Shown piece by piece: positions 15,634 through 23,629 of a stretch of 38,110 bases of DNA. The translations under genes and the position numbers were made by a program. This DNA is from Deltaproteobacteria bacterium (GTDB taxonomy: Bacteria; Myxococcota; JACRCW01): positions 1-38,110 of the forward strand of contig JACRCW010000058.1 of NCBI GenBank assembly GCA_016218805.1. Direction: 5' to 3'. Position 1 is the stretch's first letter; every line of letters starts with the position of its first letter. The notes under the pieces were generated by a model. The model worked only from the letters and a program-made list of their open reading frames with translations, was not told the DNA's origin and ran no database searches.

Positions 15634-16383
15634 TCAGCCTTGCGGGGGCGCTTCCAGGCCCACATCTCCCTGCGTCTGGCCCGGGCGGCGCAGCGAGGGC
15701 CGCACCTTGCCGGCCAGGTCCTTCTCATCCACGGCCTCCAGCAGGGCGCTGGTGAGGTTGGCCACGCGGGAGAAGGTCGTGTCGTACGCTTCCACGGCGC
15801 GCGTCTTCTCGGCCAGGGTCGCGTCAGCTTCCTTGGACTCACGGGCCACGTCCGCCAATGCCGCGGTGAGCGCGTCATGGCGCGTCTTGAGCGGATTGGA
15901 AAACGCCGCGGCATTGTATGCGTAGCCGGGGAGGCGGGACGCCGGGGCGGGCAGCGTCCCCAGGTTGGTCAGCACCAGGGCGGCGGTGCGGGAGATGGCC
16001 ACCGGGTCCACCGGCACCGTCCCGCCCAGCCCCAATCTGGCCACAAACTCGGCGCCAAACGCCCCCGTCAGTGCCTCCTTGGTATCCAGCAACAGCGCGT
16101 GCGTCTGCTCCGCGGCGGCATCCCGGCGCGCGCGCGGTTCGTTGTCGTCTCCCAACTCCTGCACGTGTTTCTCATCCGCGGCGGTCATGGTGCGCGTGGC
16201 GGTCTCCAGCTTGTCCGCGTGGCGCTGCACCACCTTCTCGAGGATTGGCGCCACGCCGGGCTCATTGATCTCCGCCGCGAGCTGCGTGCCGATGCGCGTG
16301 GCGTGGGTCCGGGCGGCATTCACCACGCTCGTGGACGACTTCAGCTTGTCAGTCACCATCTTGGACAATTGGACGATTGCCAT
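15634..16383 (-). CDS. Unknown helical soluble protein
   Basis: 249 residues, no signal peptide or membrane segment; not recognised. The sequence is rich in Ala, Glu, Lys and Thr with long amphipathic helices (MVTDKLKSSTSVVNAARTHA, ALTAALADVARESKEADATL) and a likely coiled coil near residues 165-215. The C-terminus is Pro/Gly-rich. ATG 16383 is chosen over an upstream start because AGAGGGGA lies right before it. A TTGTGC-N18-TATCCG sequence about 30-60 bp upstream could be a weak vegetative promoter. It is the last gene of the minus-strand set that begins with the quinone oxidoreductase, though a 70-bp gap separates it from the previous gene. Confidence 0.7.
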   Translation of the reverse strand: MAIVQLSKMVTDKLKSSTSVVNAARTHATRIGTQLAAEINEPGVAPILEKVVQRHADKLETATRTMTAADEKHVQELGDDNEPRARRDAAAEQTHALLLDTKEALTGAFGAEFVARLGLGGTVPVDPVAISRTAALVLTNLGTLPAPASRLPGYAYNAAAFSNPLKTRHDALTAALADVARESKEADATLAEKTRAVEAYDTTFSRVANLTSALLEAVDEKDLAGKVRPSLRRPGQTQGDVGLEAPPQG

Positions 16384-16452
16384 GGGAATCCCCTCTTTGT
16401 TGTGGTTTCCCGCCGGATAGCAGGAGTTGCTGAAACCGCACAAGCGCGGCGC

Positions 16453-17604
16453 CTACCCCGCCAGCCGCGCTTCCGCCGCGCGCACCAGCCCTTCAGCGGC
16501 CTGCTCCACCTGGGGCCCGGCCACCGCGCGGTCCACTTCTTCCACCAGCTCCCCCAGCGTGTGATCCACCGGCGCGCGCCCCAGTCCCGGCAGCACGCGG
16601 CGCGCAGCGCGCCACAGCGCCCACACCTGCCGTTGCACCGGGTCGTCCACGTCCAGCCCCTCGGTGAGCGGGCGCGGCTTTCCCCCCGCCGCGCGGTGCA
16701 CGTTTTCCGCGAACAACCGCCGTTCATGCAGCGCCGCCACCAGCACCAGCGCGCGGGCCACCACCCACGGCGGCAGCGCCGCCACGGACAGCAGCTGCCC
16801 CACCGCCTGTGACACCGCGCGCACCGGCGGATGGAACCCCGCCTCCATGGCGTGGTCCGTCAGCAGCGTGCGCAGCGGCGCGTAGTCCACAAAGCGCAAC
16901 GACGCGTACGTGTTCCCGTCCGGGGATGCCTGCCGCAGGTCCAGCGGGAAGGGCAGCGCATCCTCCGCGGCAAACAGCAGCGGCGTCAGCGGTGACACCG
17001 CCATCATGGCGTCCAGCAACGCGCGGCGGCGCGTGCGCAGGCGTGCGCTCCCCGTCTCCAGGCCCGCGCGCACCAGCGGGACGCGCCGCTGCTCCTGCCG
17101 AACGCGCCGCACCCCGGGCCAGGCCAGCAGGCGCGCCGGGGGTGACTGCCCGTGGAAGTCGGCGCTGCCCGTCCACCAGGCCACGTGCACATCCACGCGC
17201 ACCGCGGTGAGGGCGGCGGCCACCGCGGCGTGGCGGGTGAGCGCTTCGGCCAACTCGTCGGGCGGGCCCACCTTCCACAGTTCCTCTGCGTGTTGTCCCA
17301 GGCCGCGGCCGTGCAGGCCCAGCACGTGCGGCGCATCCGGGTGCGTGCCCGCCAGCAGGTCATGCGCGGCGGCGCACAGCCGCGTGAAGGCGACGGTGGG
17401 GTTGGCGGGCGGACGCGCGTCCAGGCCCGCGGCGCGCGCGCGCACGCCGTCCCAGGTGGCTTCGGCCCCTGGCCGGCCGCGGATGGGAAAGGCGCCCATG
17501 GCGCCGGCGGCGGATGCACCCACGTACGGACCGCACGCGGGACGGCCGCCCGCCAGCAACGGGGCGACAAAGCGGCGCAGGAACTCGTCGGTCCCGACGG
17601 CCAC
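16453..17604 (-). CDS. Unknown protein, partner of the gene at 17610
   Basis: 383 residues, no signal peptide; family not recognised. Stretches such as YVGASAAGAMGAFPIRGRPG near the N-terminus, TDHAMEAGFHPPVRAVSQAVGQLLSVAALPPWVV and a helical C-terminus (LGELVEEVDRAVAGPQVEQAAEGLVRAAE) suggest a mostly helical cytoplasmic protein. GTG 17604 is chosen because GAGGGG lies 8 bp upstream. It starts 5 bp after the stop of the 17610-19151 gene, so the two are almost certainly co-translated and may form a complex. No catalytic motif is visible. Confidence 0.75.
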   Translation of the reverse strand: MAVGTDEFLRRFVAPLLAGGRPACGPYVGASAAGAMGAFPIRGRPGAEATWDGVRARAAGLDARPPANPTVAFTRLCAAAHDLLAGTHPDAPHVLGLHGRGLGQHAEELWKVGPPDELAEALTRHAAVAAALTAVRVDVHVAWWTGSADFHGQSPPARLLAWPGVRRVRQEQRRVPLVRAGLETGSARLRTRRRALLDAMMAVSPLTPLLFAAEDALPFPLDLRQASPDGNTYASLRFVDYAPLRTLLTDHAMEAGFHPPVRAVSQAVGQLLSVAALPPWVVARALVLVAALHERRLFAENVHRAAGGKPRPLTEGLDVDDPVQRQVWALWRAARRVLPGLGRAPVDHTLGELVEEVDRAVAGPQVEQAAEGLVRAAEARLAG

Positions 17605-17609
17605 GGGCG

Positions 17610-19151
17610 CTACCCCTCGCCCGGCGGGCGGCCGCCACCGCCGGTGCCATCCCATCCGCGCAGCGCGCTTCCCGTCGGGTGGTAGACCACCGGTTCGCCG
17701 GCGGTGTTCACGGCGGGCAGCAGCGTCACCGCGTCCAGCGCGGCCGCCATGTCCTGCGGGTGCACCGCGGCGCGGCTCAGCGGGACAAAGGCCCCACGGC
17801 TCACGGCAAACGGCGCCCCGGCCCCCGCCGGCGGGAAGAACACCACGTGGTCATTCGCGGCCAGGGACAGGTGCTCCGTGATGAGCTGGTCATCCAGCCG
17901 CGGGCTGAACCGCGTCCCCAGCGGCAGGAACACGCGCGGGTGCACCGCGCCCAACGCAATGCCCAGCGGCAGCGCGCGCACGCCCGGCGGCGCCAACACC
18001 ACGGCCCACGGGTGGGCCAGCACCACCTCGCTGCCCTTCCACAGCGCGGCGGGGAGCAGGTGCACCATGGCCAGCATTTCCGGCAGCCGGTCCACGGAGA
18101 TGATGGCCGCCTCAGCCAGGCCGCGCGCCTCCGGGTCCGGCACCATGCGAACTTCCACGCCCAACGCGTCCACGTCCTGCGTGGACAGCACCTCGGTGGC
18201 GGCCACCGGCGCGCCGTCCGCCTGCCGCAGGTCAATGCGCGTGATGTCGTCCAGGTTCACCGGGCGCAGCGGGCCTTCCAGCCGTTCCACCGTCCGCCGG
18301 GCCGCGGCAAACAGGATGATCTCCTCGCGCGGAAACAGCGCGGAGCAGCCGTCCAGGGACACCGGGTGCCGCCAGCCGCGTTCCACCAGCACGTTCTCCA
18401 GCACCGCCACGTACACCTCCACGCCGGGCGTGGACTGCAAGAGCGTGAGCGAACCGGCCGGCAGCTCGCGGCAGCGGAACAGCGCCACCTCGCCCGTGCC
18501 GCCCTGGAACAGCCCCGCCGCGCGCGGGCGCACCAGGCTCATCTCCGCATCCACGCGGCGGCGCCACAGGTAGCCCTGCACGTGGTCCAGCAGGCCGCGC
18601 GGCACGCGCACCATGAACGCGTCCGGGCGGGTTTCGCGCAGTTCCTTGGGGCGCATGGGCAGCGGGTTCATGCGCAGCAGCAGGTCCCGCACCTCCAGCC
18701 GCTGCCCCGCCACGCGGCGGTCCGCGCCCGCGTCCGTGTACAGCACGTAGCCCGCGTCCGCGTTCTGCAGCAGCGCGGCGTCCTGCAGATCGCACCCCAA
18801 GGGGCGGACGCTGTCCCGGTAGGGGACGTGGTGGCGCACCGTGCCGGTGAACACCTGCGCGCCCACCGCGCGCGCTGCCGCCGCGCACCCGTCGCCCTGG
18901 AAGCTGCCCGCCACGTCAAACCCCACCGCCACCTCACGCAGACCGGAGGGCGCGCTCACTTCCTCCATCAGCAGCGCGCCCAGGATGTCCTTGAGCCCGC
19001 CGCCGCGGCTGAGCGCGCGCAGAAACCCCAGCGCGCGTGCCAGGTCCGGGAACAGGCACAGCAGGCGCCGGCCCATGGCCACGCCGCGCTCGTCGGCGGA
19101 CAACCCCGGGCAGTTGAACCGCGCCTGCCCCAGCGCCACCGCTTCAATCAC
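17610..19151 (-). CDS. Unknown 513-residue protein in operon with quinone oxidoreductase
   Basis: Not recognised. The first ~60 residues are helical (GVAMGRRLLCLFPDLARALGFLRALSR). The rest alternates beta-strand-like segments (VEVYVAVLENVLVERGWRHPV, EVLSTQDVDALGVEVRMVP, LLPAALWKGSEVVLAHPWAVVLAPP) and ends in a Gly-rich tail. It has no signal peptide, membrane segment or clear catalytic motif. The composition is reminiscent of large accessory proteins in myxobacterial multi-gene assemblies, but I cannot assign a family. GTG start, 10 bp after the quinone oxidoreductase stop, with GAGGTCC upstream. Confidence 0.75.
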   Translation of the reverse strand: MIEAVALGQARFNCPGLSADERGVAMGRRLLCLFPDLARALGFLRALSRGGGLKDILGALLMEEVSAPSGLREVAVGFDVAGSFQGDGCAAAARAVGAQVFTGTVRHHVPYRDSVRPLGCDLQDAALLQNADAGYVLYTDAGADRRVAGQRLEVRDLLLRMNPLPMRPKELRETRPDAFMVRVPRGLLDHVQGYLWRRRVDAEMSLVRPRAAGLFQGGTGEVALFRCRELPAGSLTLLQSTPGVEVYVAVLENVLVERGWRHPVSLDGCSALFPREEIILFAAARRTVERLEGPLRPVNLDDITRIDLRQADGAPVAATEVLSTQDVDALGVEVRMVPDPEARGLAEAAIISVDRLPEMLAMVHLLPAALWKGSEVVLAHPWAVVLAPPGVRALPLGIALGAVHPRVFLPLGTRFSPRLDDQLITEHLSLAANDHVVFFPPAGAGAPFAVSRGAFVPLSRAAVHPQDMAAALDAVTLLPAVNTAGEPVVYHPTGSALRGWDGTGGGGRPPGEG

Positions 19152-19161
19152 GGGACGGACC

Positions 19162-20142
19162 TCACACCTTCAGCAGCACCTTGCCAAACCCGTGGTTGGT
19201 CACCACGTGCTCCTGCGCCTTGCCGGCCTCCGCCAGCGCAAACACGCGGTCCACCACCGGCCGCACAATGCCCGCCGCCAGCCACGGACACAGGTTCCGT
19301 TCCAGCACCTGCGCCGCCAGGATCTTCTCCTCAATGGGCCGGCTGCGCAGCACCGTGCCAATGATCTCCACGCGCCGCGTGAGCACCATGCGCAGGTCCA
19401 CGTCCACGTGCCCGCCGCCCGTGAGTCCCACCAGCACCACGCGCGCACGGTGCGCCGCCGCGTTGAGGTCCTCCTGCACGTAGGAACCGCCCACCAGCTC
19501 CAGCACCACGTCCGCGCCGCGGCCGTGCGTCATGCGCCGGACCTCGTCCGCAAACAGCCCGCGGGTGACGTGCACGCCCATCTGCAGCCCCAGCGCGCGC
19601 GCCTTCTCCAGCTTCTCCGCCGTGCGGGAGGTCCCAATGACAAGACATCCCAGTGCGCGCGCCACCTGCACGCCCGCCGTCCCCACGCCGCTGCCGCACG
19701 CGTGCACCAGCACGTTCTCGCCCGGCTGCAGCCGCCCGCGCGTCAACAGCGCGTCGTACGCGGTGACAAACGCCTCGGGCACCGCGGCCGCCGCCTCGTC
19801 GTCCAGCGCGGGCGGGACGGGCACCGCCTCGCGCTCATGCACCACCACGCGGTCCGCGTACGCGCCGCCCGCCACCAGCCCAAACACGCGTTCCCCCGGC
19901 TTGAAGCGCGTGGCGCCCGCGCCCACCGCGTCCACCACGCCCGAATACTCCAGCCCCGGCACATCCGCGGGCACGCCCGGCGGTGCGGGGTAGCCGCCCA
20001 GGCGCTGCAGCACGTCAGCGCGGTTCACGCCCACGTAGCGGACGGCCACGCGGATGTGGCCATGGGGAATCTCCGGGTCCGGGCGCTCCACTTCGCGGAG
20101 CACTTCCGGGCCGCCCGGCTCGGTGATGGCAACGGCACGCAC
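19162..20142 (-). CDS. NAD(P)H quinone oxidoreductase, zinc-independent MDR family
   Basis: 326 residues of the medium-chain dehydrogenase/reductase superfamily, closest to the PIG3-like quinone oxidoreductases. The N-terminal GroES-like domain reads VAITEPGGPEVLREVERPDP and VGVNRADVLQRLGGYPAPPG. The central segment has YDALLTRGRLQPGENVLVHA and a Rossmann motif CGSGVGTAGVQVARALG. The C-terminus, including ILAAQVLERNLCPWL, is typical of the group. The cysteine cluster for structural zinc is absent, as expected. It reduces quinones or alpha,beta-unsaturated carbonyls with NADPH. GTG 20142 fits the family start and has AGGAGG about 11 bp upstream. It heads the minus-strand set down to 15634. Confidence 0.92.
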   Translation of the reverse strand: MRAVAITEPGGPEVLREVERPDPEIPHGHIRVAVRYVGVNRADVLQRLGGYPAPPGVPADVPGLEYSGVVDAVGAGATRFKPGERVFGLVAGGAYADRVVVHEREAVPVPPALDDEAAAAVPEAFVTAYDALLTRGRLQPGENVLVHACGSGVGTAGVQVARALGCLVIGTSRTAEKLEKARALGLQMGVHVTRGLFADEVRRMTHGRGADVVLELVGGSYVQEDLNAAAHRARVVLVGLTGGGHVDVDLRMVLTRRVEIIGTVLRSRPIEEKILAAQVLERNLCPWLAAGIVRPVVDRVFALAEAGKAQEHVVTNHGFGKVLLKV

Positions 20143-20201
20143 GGTTGCGTCAACCTCCTCTATCGTCGGGATGGCCCCGGGGCGGGCACCATACCACGCA
20201 C

Positions 20202-21950
20202 TCAGGGCGCGAAGGTCACCGTCAGCAGCGGCACGCCGTCCACGTGGACCACTGCGTGGGGGCGCGTGGTGGCCCAGCTGTTCACGACGTCCATCCACTG
20301 GTCCTTGAACTCTCCCTGCGGCTGCACGCTGGCCACCGCGGCGCCCGCCACCGTGTTGGAGAAGCCCATGTCCTTCCGCAGCAGCGCATCGCGCACGTAC
20401 ATGCGCCAGTCGTCGTAGTTGGTGTCACCAAAGTGGATGCTGCCGCGCTCGCGCGTGCGTGCGTTGATGGCGGGCAGGACGGCGCGCGGTTCGTGCCCCC
20501 AGAAGGTGCGCTGGAAGCCCACGTTGGCCGCGCCCCGGGCAAACCCCACCAGCTCATTGTAGGACGACAATCCGTACGGATGGACGCGCGCGGACATGAT
20601 GAAGCCGGGCAGCACCGTGAGCGCCGCGGCCAGGCCCCAGGCGCGCGCCCACGGGACGGCGGCCGCGCGCTGCCAGGCGGAACGCGCGCGCTGCAGCGCC
20701 TCCTCCAGGGCCCACGCCGCCAGGATGCAGAGGAACGGCATGGCGTTCATCCAGTGCTTGGTCCCGCCAAAGATGGGCGTGGTGTCCGGGATCCACAGCG
20801 CAAAGGGAAAGGCCGCATTCCCCAGCAGCAGCAGCGCGCCCCAGCCGGTGGGGTCGCCATGCCGGCTGGTCAGCCCCACGCGTGTCACCTCATCAGCTGG
20901 CCGGCCGGCGTAGCGGCGCCAGGTCAGGCGCAGGCCCGCGTACGTGGCCATCCCGGTGCCCAGGACCATCAGCACGCAGAGCGCCAACGGCGCGGTCACC
21001 GCTGTCATCACGTACACAAACGCGTGCGGGAACGGCGGGCGCGTCAGCAGCTCACCAAAGTACAGGATGGGATAGTGCTCGTGGTTGAGGTGGAACCCCA
21101 GGTACCACCCGTAGCGCGCGGCAATGTCCGGCCACAGGTAGGGCCAGTGCGCCAGGAACACCAACGGCCCAAGGACCGCCATGGACAGGAACGCGAGGGG
21201 AACGGGCGGCAGGATGAGGAAGGCGCCGTCACGCCGCACGCGGGAGCCCTCGGCCATCACCCAATGGATGAGCAGCACGCCGGGCACAATGAGGACGTTG
21301 TGCTTGATGGCCGCACCCAGGCCAAACGCGATTCCGACGACGAGCGCGCCGCGCCAGGAATGCCGGCCGCGCACGTAGGTGAGGACCAGCCAGGTGTGGG
21401 CGGCGCACACCGGCACGTCGAAGCAGGCCAGGTGCATGTGCCAGAACGCGTGCGGCATCGAGAGCCACAGCAGCGCAGCAACGACGCTGGTGGAGCGGCG
21501 CAGGAACTCGCGCGCGAGCAGGTAGGTGAACGCCACGCTGAGTCCCGCGGCGAGGAAGGCGGGGAAGCGGAATGCGGTGGAGTGGAGGCTGAACAGGCCC
21601 CACTGCTCCTTGAGCACGCCCCAGGACAGGCCAAACAGCGCCTTCATGAGGACGGGGTGCTCGTGGTTGTAGGACCAATAGCGGTCAATGACGGCGCGGG
21701 AGAACGGCGCGCCCAAGTCACCGCGGCCCCAGGCGGCGGCCCATTCGCGGAACCAGCCGAAGTAATCCTCAGCGGCCTTGAAGTAGTAGCCCTCGTCGCG
21801 CGTGAAGCCCACGGACTCGGAAGTGAGCCCAACAAGCAGGGCAGTGCCGACAAACAGCGCCAGCGCAATGCCTGCCTCCCCCACCCGGGGGGAGGCCGCC
21901 GAGGCGCCTGGCGCCGAGGCGGGTGGGGGAGGTGCGACGGCGTCGGTCAC
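20202..21950 (-). CDS. GT39-family (PMT/ArnT-like) membrane glycosyltransferase
   Basis: 582 residues with about ten transmembrane helices. After a Pro/Ala-rich start, TM1 is LALFVGTALLVGL. TRDEGYYF follows, carrying the acidic pair in the first periplasmic loop that is the catalytic signature of GT-C family 39 enzymes. WSYNHEHPVLMKAL, FRFPAFLAAGLSVAFTYLLA, FWHMHLACFDVPVCAAHTW and LNHEHYPILYFGE are also typical. It should transfer a sugar from a polyprenyl-phosphate donor to a lipid or protein on the outer face of the inner membrane. Its GTG start overlaps the stop of the upstream gene (GTGA), implying coupling to that envelope protein. Confidence 0.9.
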   Translation of the reverse strand: MTDAVAPPPPASAPGASAASPRVGEAGIALALFVGTALLVGLTSESVGFTRDEGYYFKAAEDYFGWFREWAAAWGRGDLGAPFSRAVIDRYWSYNHEHPVLMKALFGLSWGVLKEQWGLFSLHSTAFRFPAFLAAGLSVAFTYLLAREFLRRSTSVVAALLWLSMPHAFWHMHLACFDVPVCAAHTWLVLTYVRGRHSWRGALVVGIAFGLGAAIKHNVLIVPGVLLIHWVMAEGSRVRRDGAFLILPPVPLAFLSMAVLGPLVFLAHWPYLWPDIAARYGWYLGFHLNHEHYPILYFGELLTRPPFPHAFVYVMTAVTAPLALCVLMVLGTGMATYAGLRLTWRRYAGRPADEVTRVGLTSRHGDPTGWGALLLLGNAAFPFALWIPDTTPIFGGTKHWMNAMPFLCILAAWALEEALQRARSAWQRAAAVPWARAWGLAAALTVLPGFIMSARVHPYGLSSYNELVGFARGAANVGFQRTFWGHEPRAVLPAINARTRERGSIHFGDTNYDDWRMYVRDALLRKDMGFSNTVAGAAVASVQPQGEFKDQWMDVVNSWATTRPHAVVHVDGVPLLTVTFAP

Positions 21951-22861
21951 GGCGTGCTCCCATCCGCCACGGCATACGCATCAAACGCGAAGTGGTTGTT
22001 GGCATCGCGGTCGGTCTCAATGCGGAACACCACGCGGTGGGGCGCACCGGCCAGCGCGCGCGTATCCATCTCCTCGGGCACAAAGTCGAACCGGGGCACG
22101 CGCCTGACCACGCCCACCTCCACCCCGTCGACCAGCACGCGCAGGCGCACCTCACCGGTAGCGCGGTCAGCGCCGTCACGGGTATGCCCCGCGCGCACGA
22201 CGATGGACGGGCCCAGCGTCACGCCGTCGTAGGCGATCTCCACGGCTTGCCCCGGGGGTGGCGGGTGCGCCCACAGCGCCTCGTCGCCGTTCTCAGTCAC
22301 CAGCAGCCACTGCCGGGTCACGCGCTGCCAGCCGCCGCGGCCGGCGCAGGACACGCCCCCGCGCGCGGGCTGGTTGCATTCCACCAAGGTGCCCGCCGCG
22401 TTCACAATCCGGACGGCCGCCTCCGCCACGCGGGCGGTGAAGTCATACGCCACGCGCGGACCTCCCAGGTCCCACCGCCACACGCCCAGCCGGCCCGCCT
22501 CCACGCGCTCCACGGGCGGCCCCAGCCGTGCCACCAGCGGCTCCAGGTGTGGCTCCGCGTCCGGCTCCACCACGACGAACAGGCGCGCGTACCGGTGCAG
22601 CGGGCGGCGCGCCAGCCCGTCACCGCTGATGAGCCGCAGGTCCCCCATGGCCTGCCAGGCGCGCAGTGACCACGGCGGCAGCACCGCCCACGCGTCCTGC
22701 GTGGACTGGAAGCCGCTGCGTTCCACCACCGCGCGCGCGGCCGCGTAGTCACCGTCAGCGGGAACGTGCAGCGGGTAGGCGGCCAGCCGTCCCCACGAGA
22801 AGGCCCAGGCCGCCAGCAGCGGCACCAGGAGCAGCGCGGCGACGCGGGCGTCCTTCCCCAT
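21947..22861 (-). CDS. Membrane-anchored envelope protein coupled to the GT39 gene
   Basis: 304 residues, family unknown. An N-terminal hydrophobic segment (VAALLLVPLLAAWAFSWG) suggests a single anchor or uncleaved signal, with the remainder in the periplasm. The body is beta-rich with Cys in LVECNQPARGGVSCAG, and ends with AGAPHRVVFRIETDRDANNHFAFDAYAV. That ending looks like a carbohydrate-binding-type jelly-roll strand set, which is inference. It is translationally coupled to the glycosyltransferase (4-bp overlap), so it probably supplies a substrate-binding or scaffold function in the same pathway. Confidence 0.78.
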   Translation of the reverse strand: MGKDARVAALLLVPLLAAWAFSWGRLAAYPLHVPADGDYAAARAVVERSGFQSTQDAWAVLPPWSLRAWQAMGDLRLISGDGLARRPLHRYARLFVVVEPDAEPHLEPLVARLGPPVERVEAGRLGVWRWDLGGPRVAYDFTARVAEAAVRIVNAAGTLVECNQPARGGVSCAGRGGWQRVTRQWLLVTENGDEALWAHPPPPGQAVEIAYDGVTLGPSIVVRAGHTRDGADRATGEVRLRVLVDGVEVGVVRRVPRFDFVPEEMDTRALAGAPHRVVFRIETDRDANNHFAFDAYAVADGSTP

Positions 22862-22915
22862 GGGCGGGGCGTTGATGGCAAGAGGGAGCGGGGTCCTGCA
22901 ACCCCGTCGGGTGGT

Positions 22916-23488
22916 TCAGGACCGCAGCCAGGTCTCCGCCATGCCGCGCAGGGAGGCGTTGAAGGGGTCCAGCGCCAGCGCTTCGCGCGCGTGGCGGGCC
23001 GCCTCCTCCGGCTGTTTCCCGTCGTGGGCGCGCATGGCCGCCCGCGCGTGCGCGTTGGCCGCGGCCGCCGCGTCCGGGAACAGGCGGACCCAGCCCATGC
23101 GGAGCGCGTCCGCATCCGGGGACGCAAATTCCGTGGCGGTGGGCACGGTCCCCTGGGCGAACGCCAGGTGCACCGTCCGGCGGGCCGAGGGGTTGAGGAG
23201 CGCCACGCCCAGGAAGCGCAGCGCCTCCAGCGCTTCATCCAGGACCAGCACGCCGTTGCCGCGGGCCACGGCGCGGGCCTGGCTCCAGGCCGCCCAGCGC
23301 GCTTCCAGGATCGCGCGGATCTCGTCGCCGGAAGCCAGGGCGTTGACGCCCAGGGCGTCGTACATGCGGCCGGCCCGGATGAGGGACTTGATCTCGTCAG
23401 CGCGGGCGCCCTGCGCGGAGGGACCGGACGGCGTGGAGGGCGCCGGCGGCACCCAGGGCGGCCTTCCAGTGGAGTCAGAGAAGCTCAT
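22916..23488 (-). CDS. J-domain-like protein lacking the HPD motif, with TPR-like C-terminus
   Basis: 190 residues, cytoplasmic. After a Pro/Ser-rich N-terminus, residues ~40-110 follow a DnaJ-like pattern: MYDALGVNALASGDEIRAIL, a helix, then ALEALRFLGVALLNPSARRTV in place of the usual L-DP-x-RR-x-YD ending. The catalytic HPD tripeptide that stimulates DnaK is missing. The last ~40 residues form a TPR-like pair (EAARHAREALALDPFNASL). It is probably a degenerate J-like adaptor rather than a working co-chaperone. ATG 23488. A GGGGT-CCTGC-AACCCC hairpin lies downstream of its stop, before the next gene. Confidence 0.72.
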   Translation of the reverse strand: MSFSDSTGRPPWVPPAPSTPSGPSAQGARADEIKSLIRAGRMYDALGVNALASGDEIRAILEARWAAWSQARAVARGNGVLVLDEALEALRFLGVALLNPSARRTVHLAFAQGTVPTATEFASPDADALRMGWVRLFPDAAAAANAHARAAMRAHDGKQPEEAARHAREALALDPFNASLRGMAETWLRS

Positions 23489-23561
23489 GGGCGGACCTCG
23501 CAAGACAGCTACACCCGGCCCTACGTCCCGCTCCGTCCGTGCGGCTCACTTTTTATGCTTG

Positions 23562-23585
23562 AAAGGGTCCTGCCCTTTGGGCAGG
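23562..23585 (+). promoter_or_regulatory. Two overlapping, mutually exclusive hairpins upstream of ygiQ
   Basis: AAAGGG (23562-23567) can pair with CCCTTT (23573-23578). Alternatively CCTGCCC (23569-23575) can pair with GGGCAGG (23579-23585). The two stems share bases and cannot form together. They lie 45-68 bases before the ygiQ start, just after an A+T-rich patch (CTTTTTATGCTT) that could hold a -10 element. The arrangement resembles an attenuator or other leader switch, but no ligand motif is recognised. Confidence 0.4.
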
Positions 23586-23629
23586 TTGCACGGCCCGCCG
23601 TGGTGTGTGCGGGCCACGGGCGGAAGCAC

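Noticed and set aside
17610..19151. Assignment of the 513-residue protein to an FtsH- or MoxR-linked ternary conflict system
   Set aside because: Its general look prompted the idea, but no vWA, MoxR or FtsH gene is in the window and I cannot match a specific domain.
22766..23629. N-terminal extension of YgiQ by 288 codons
   Set aside because: The extension is antisense to two other genes and the family begins at MGFNIIGQD.
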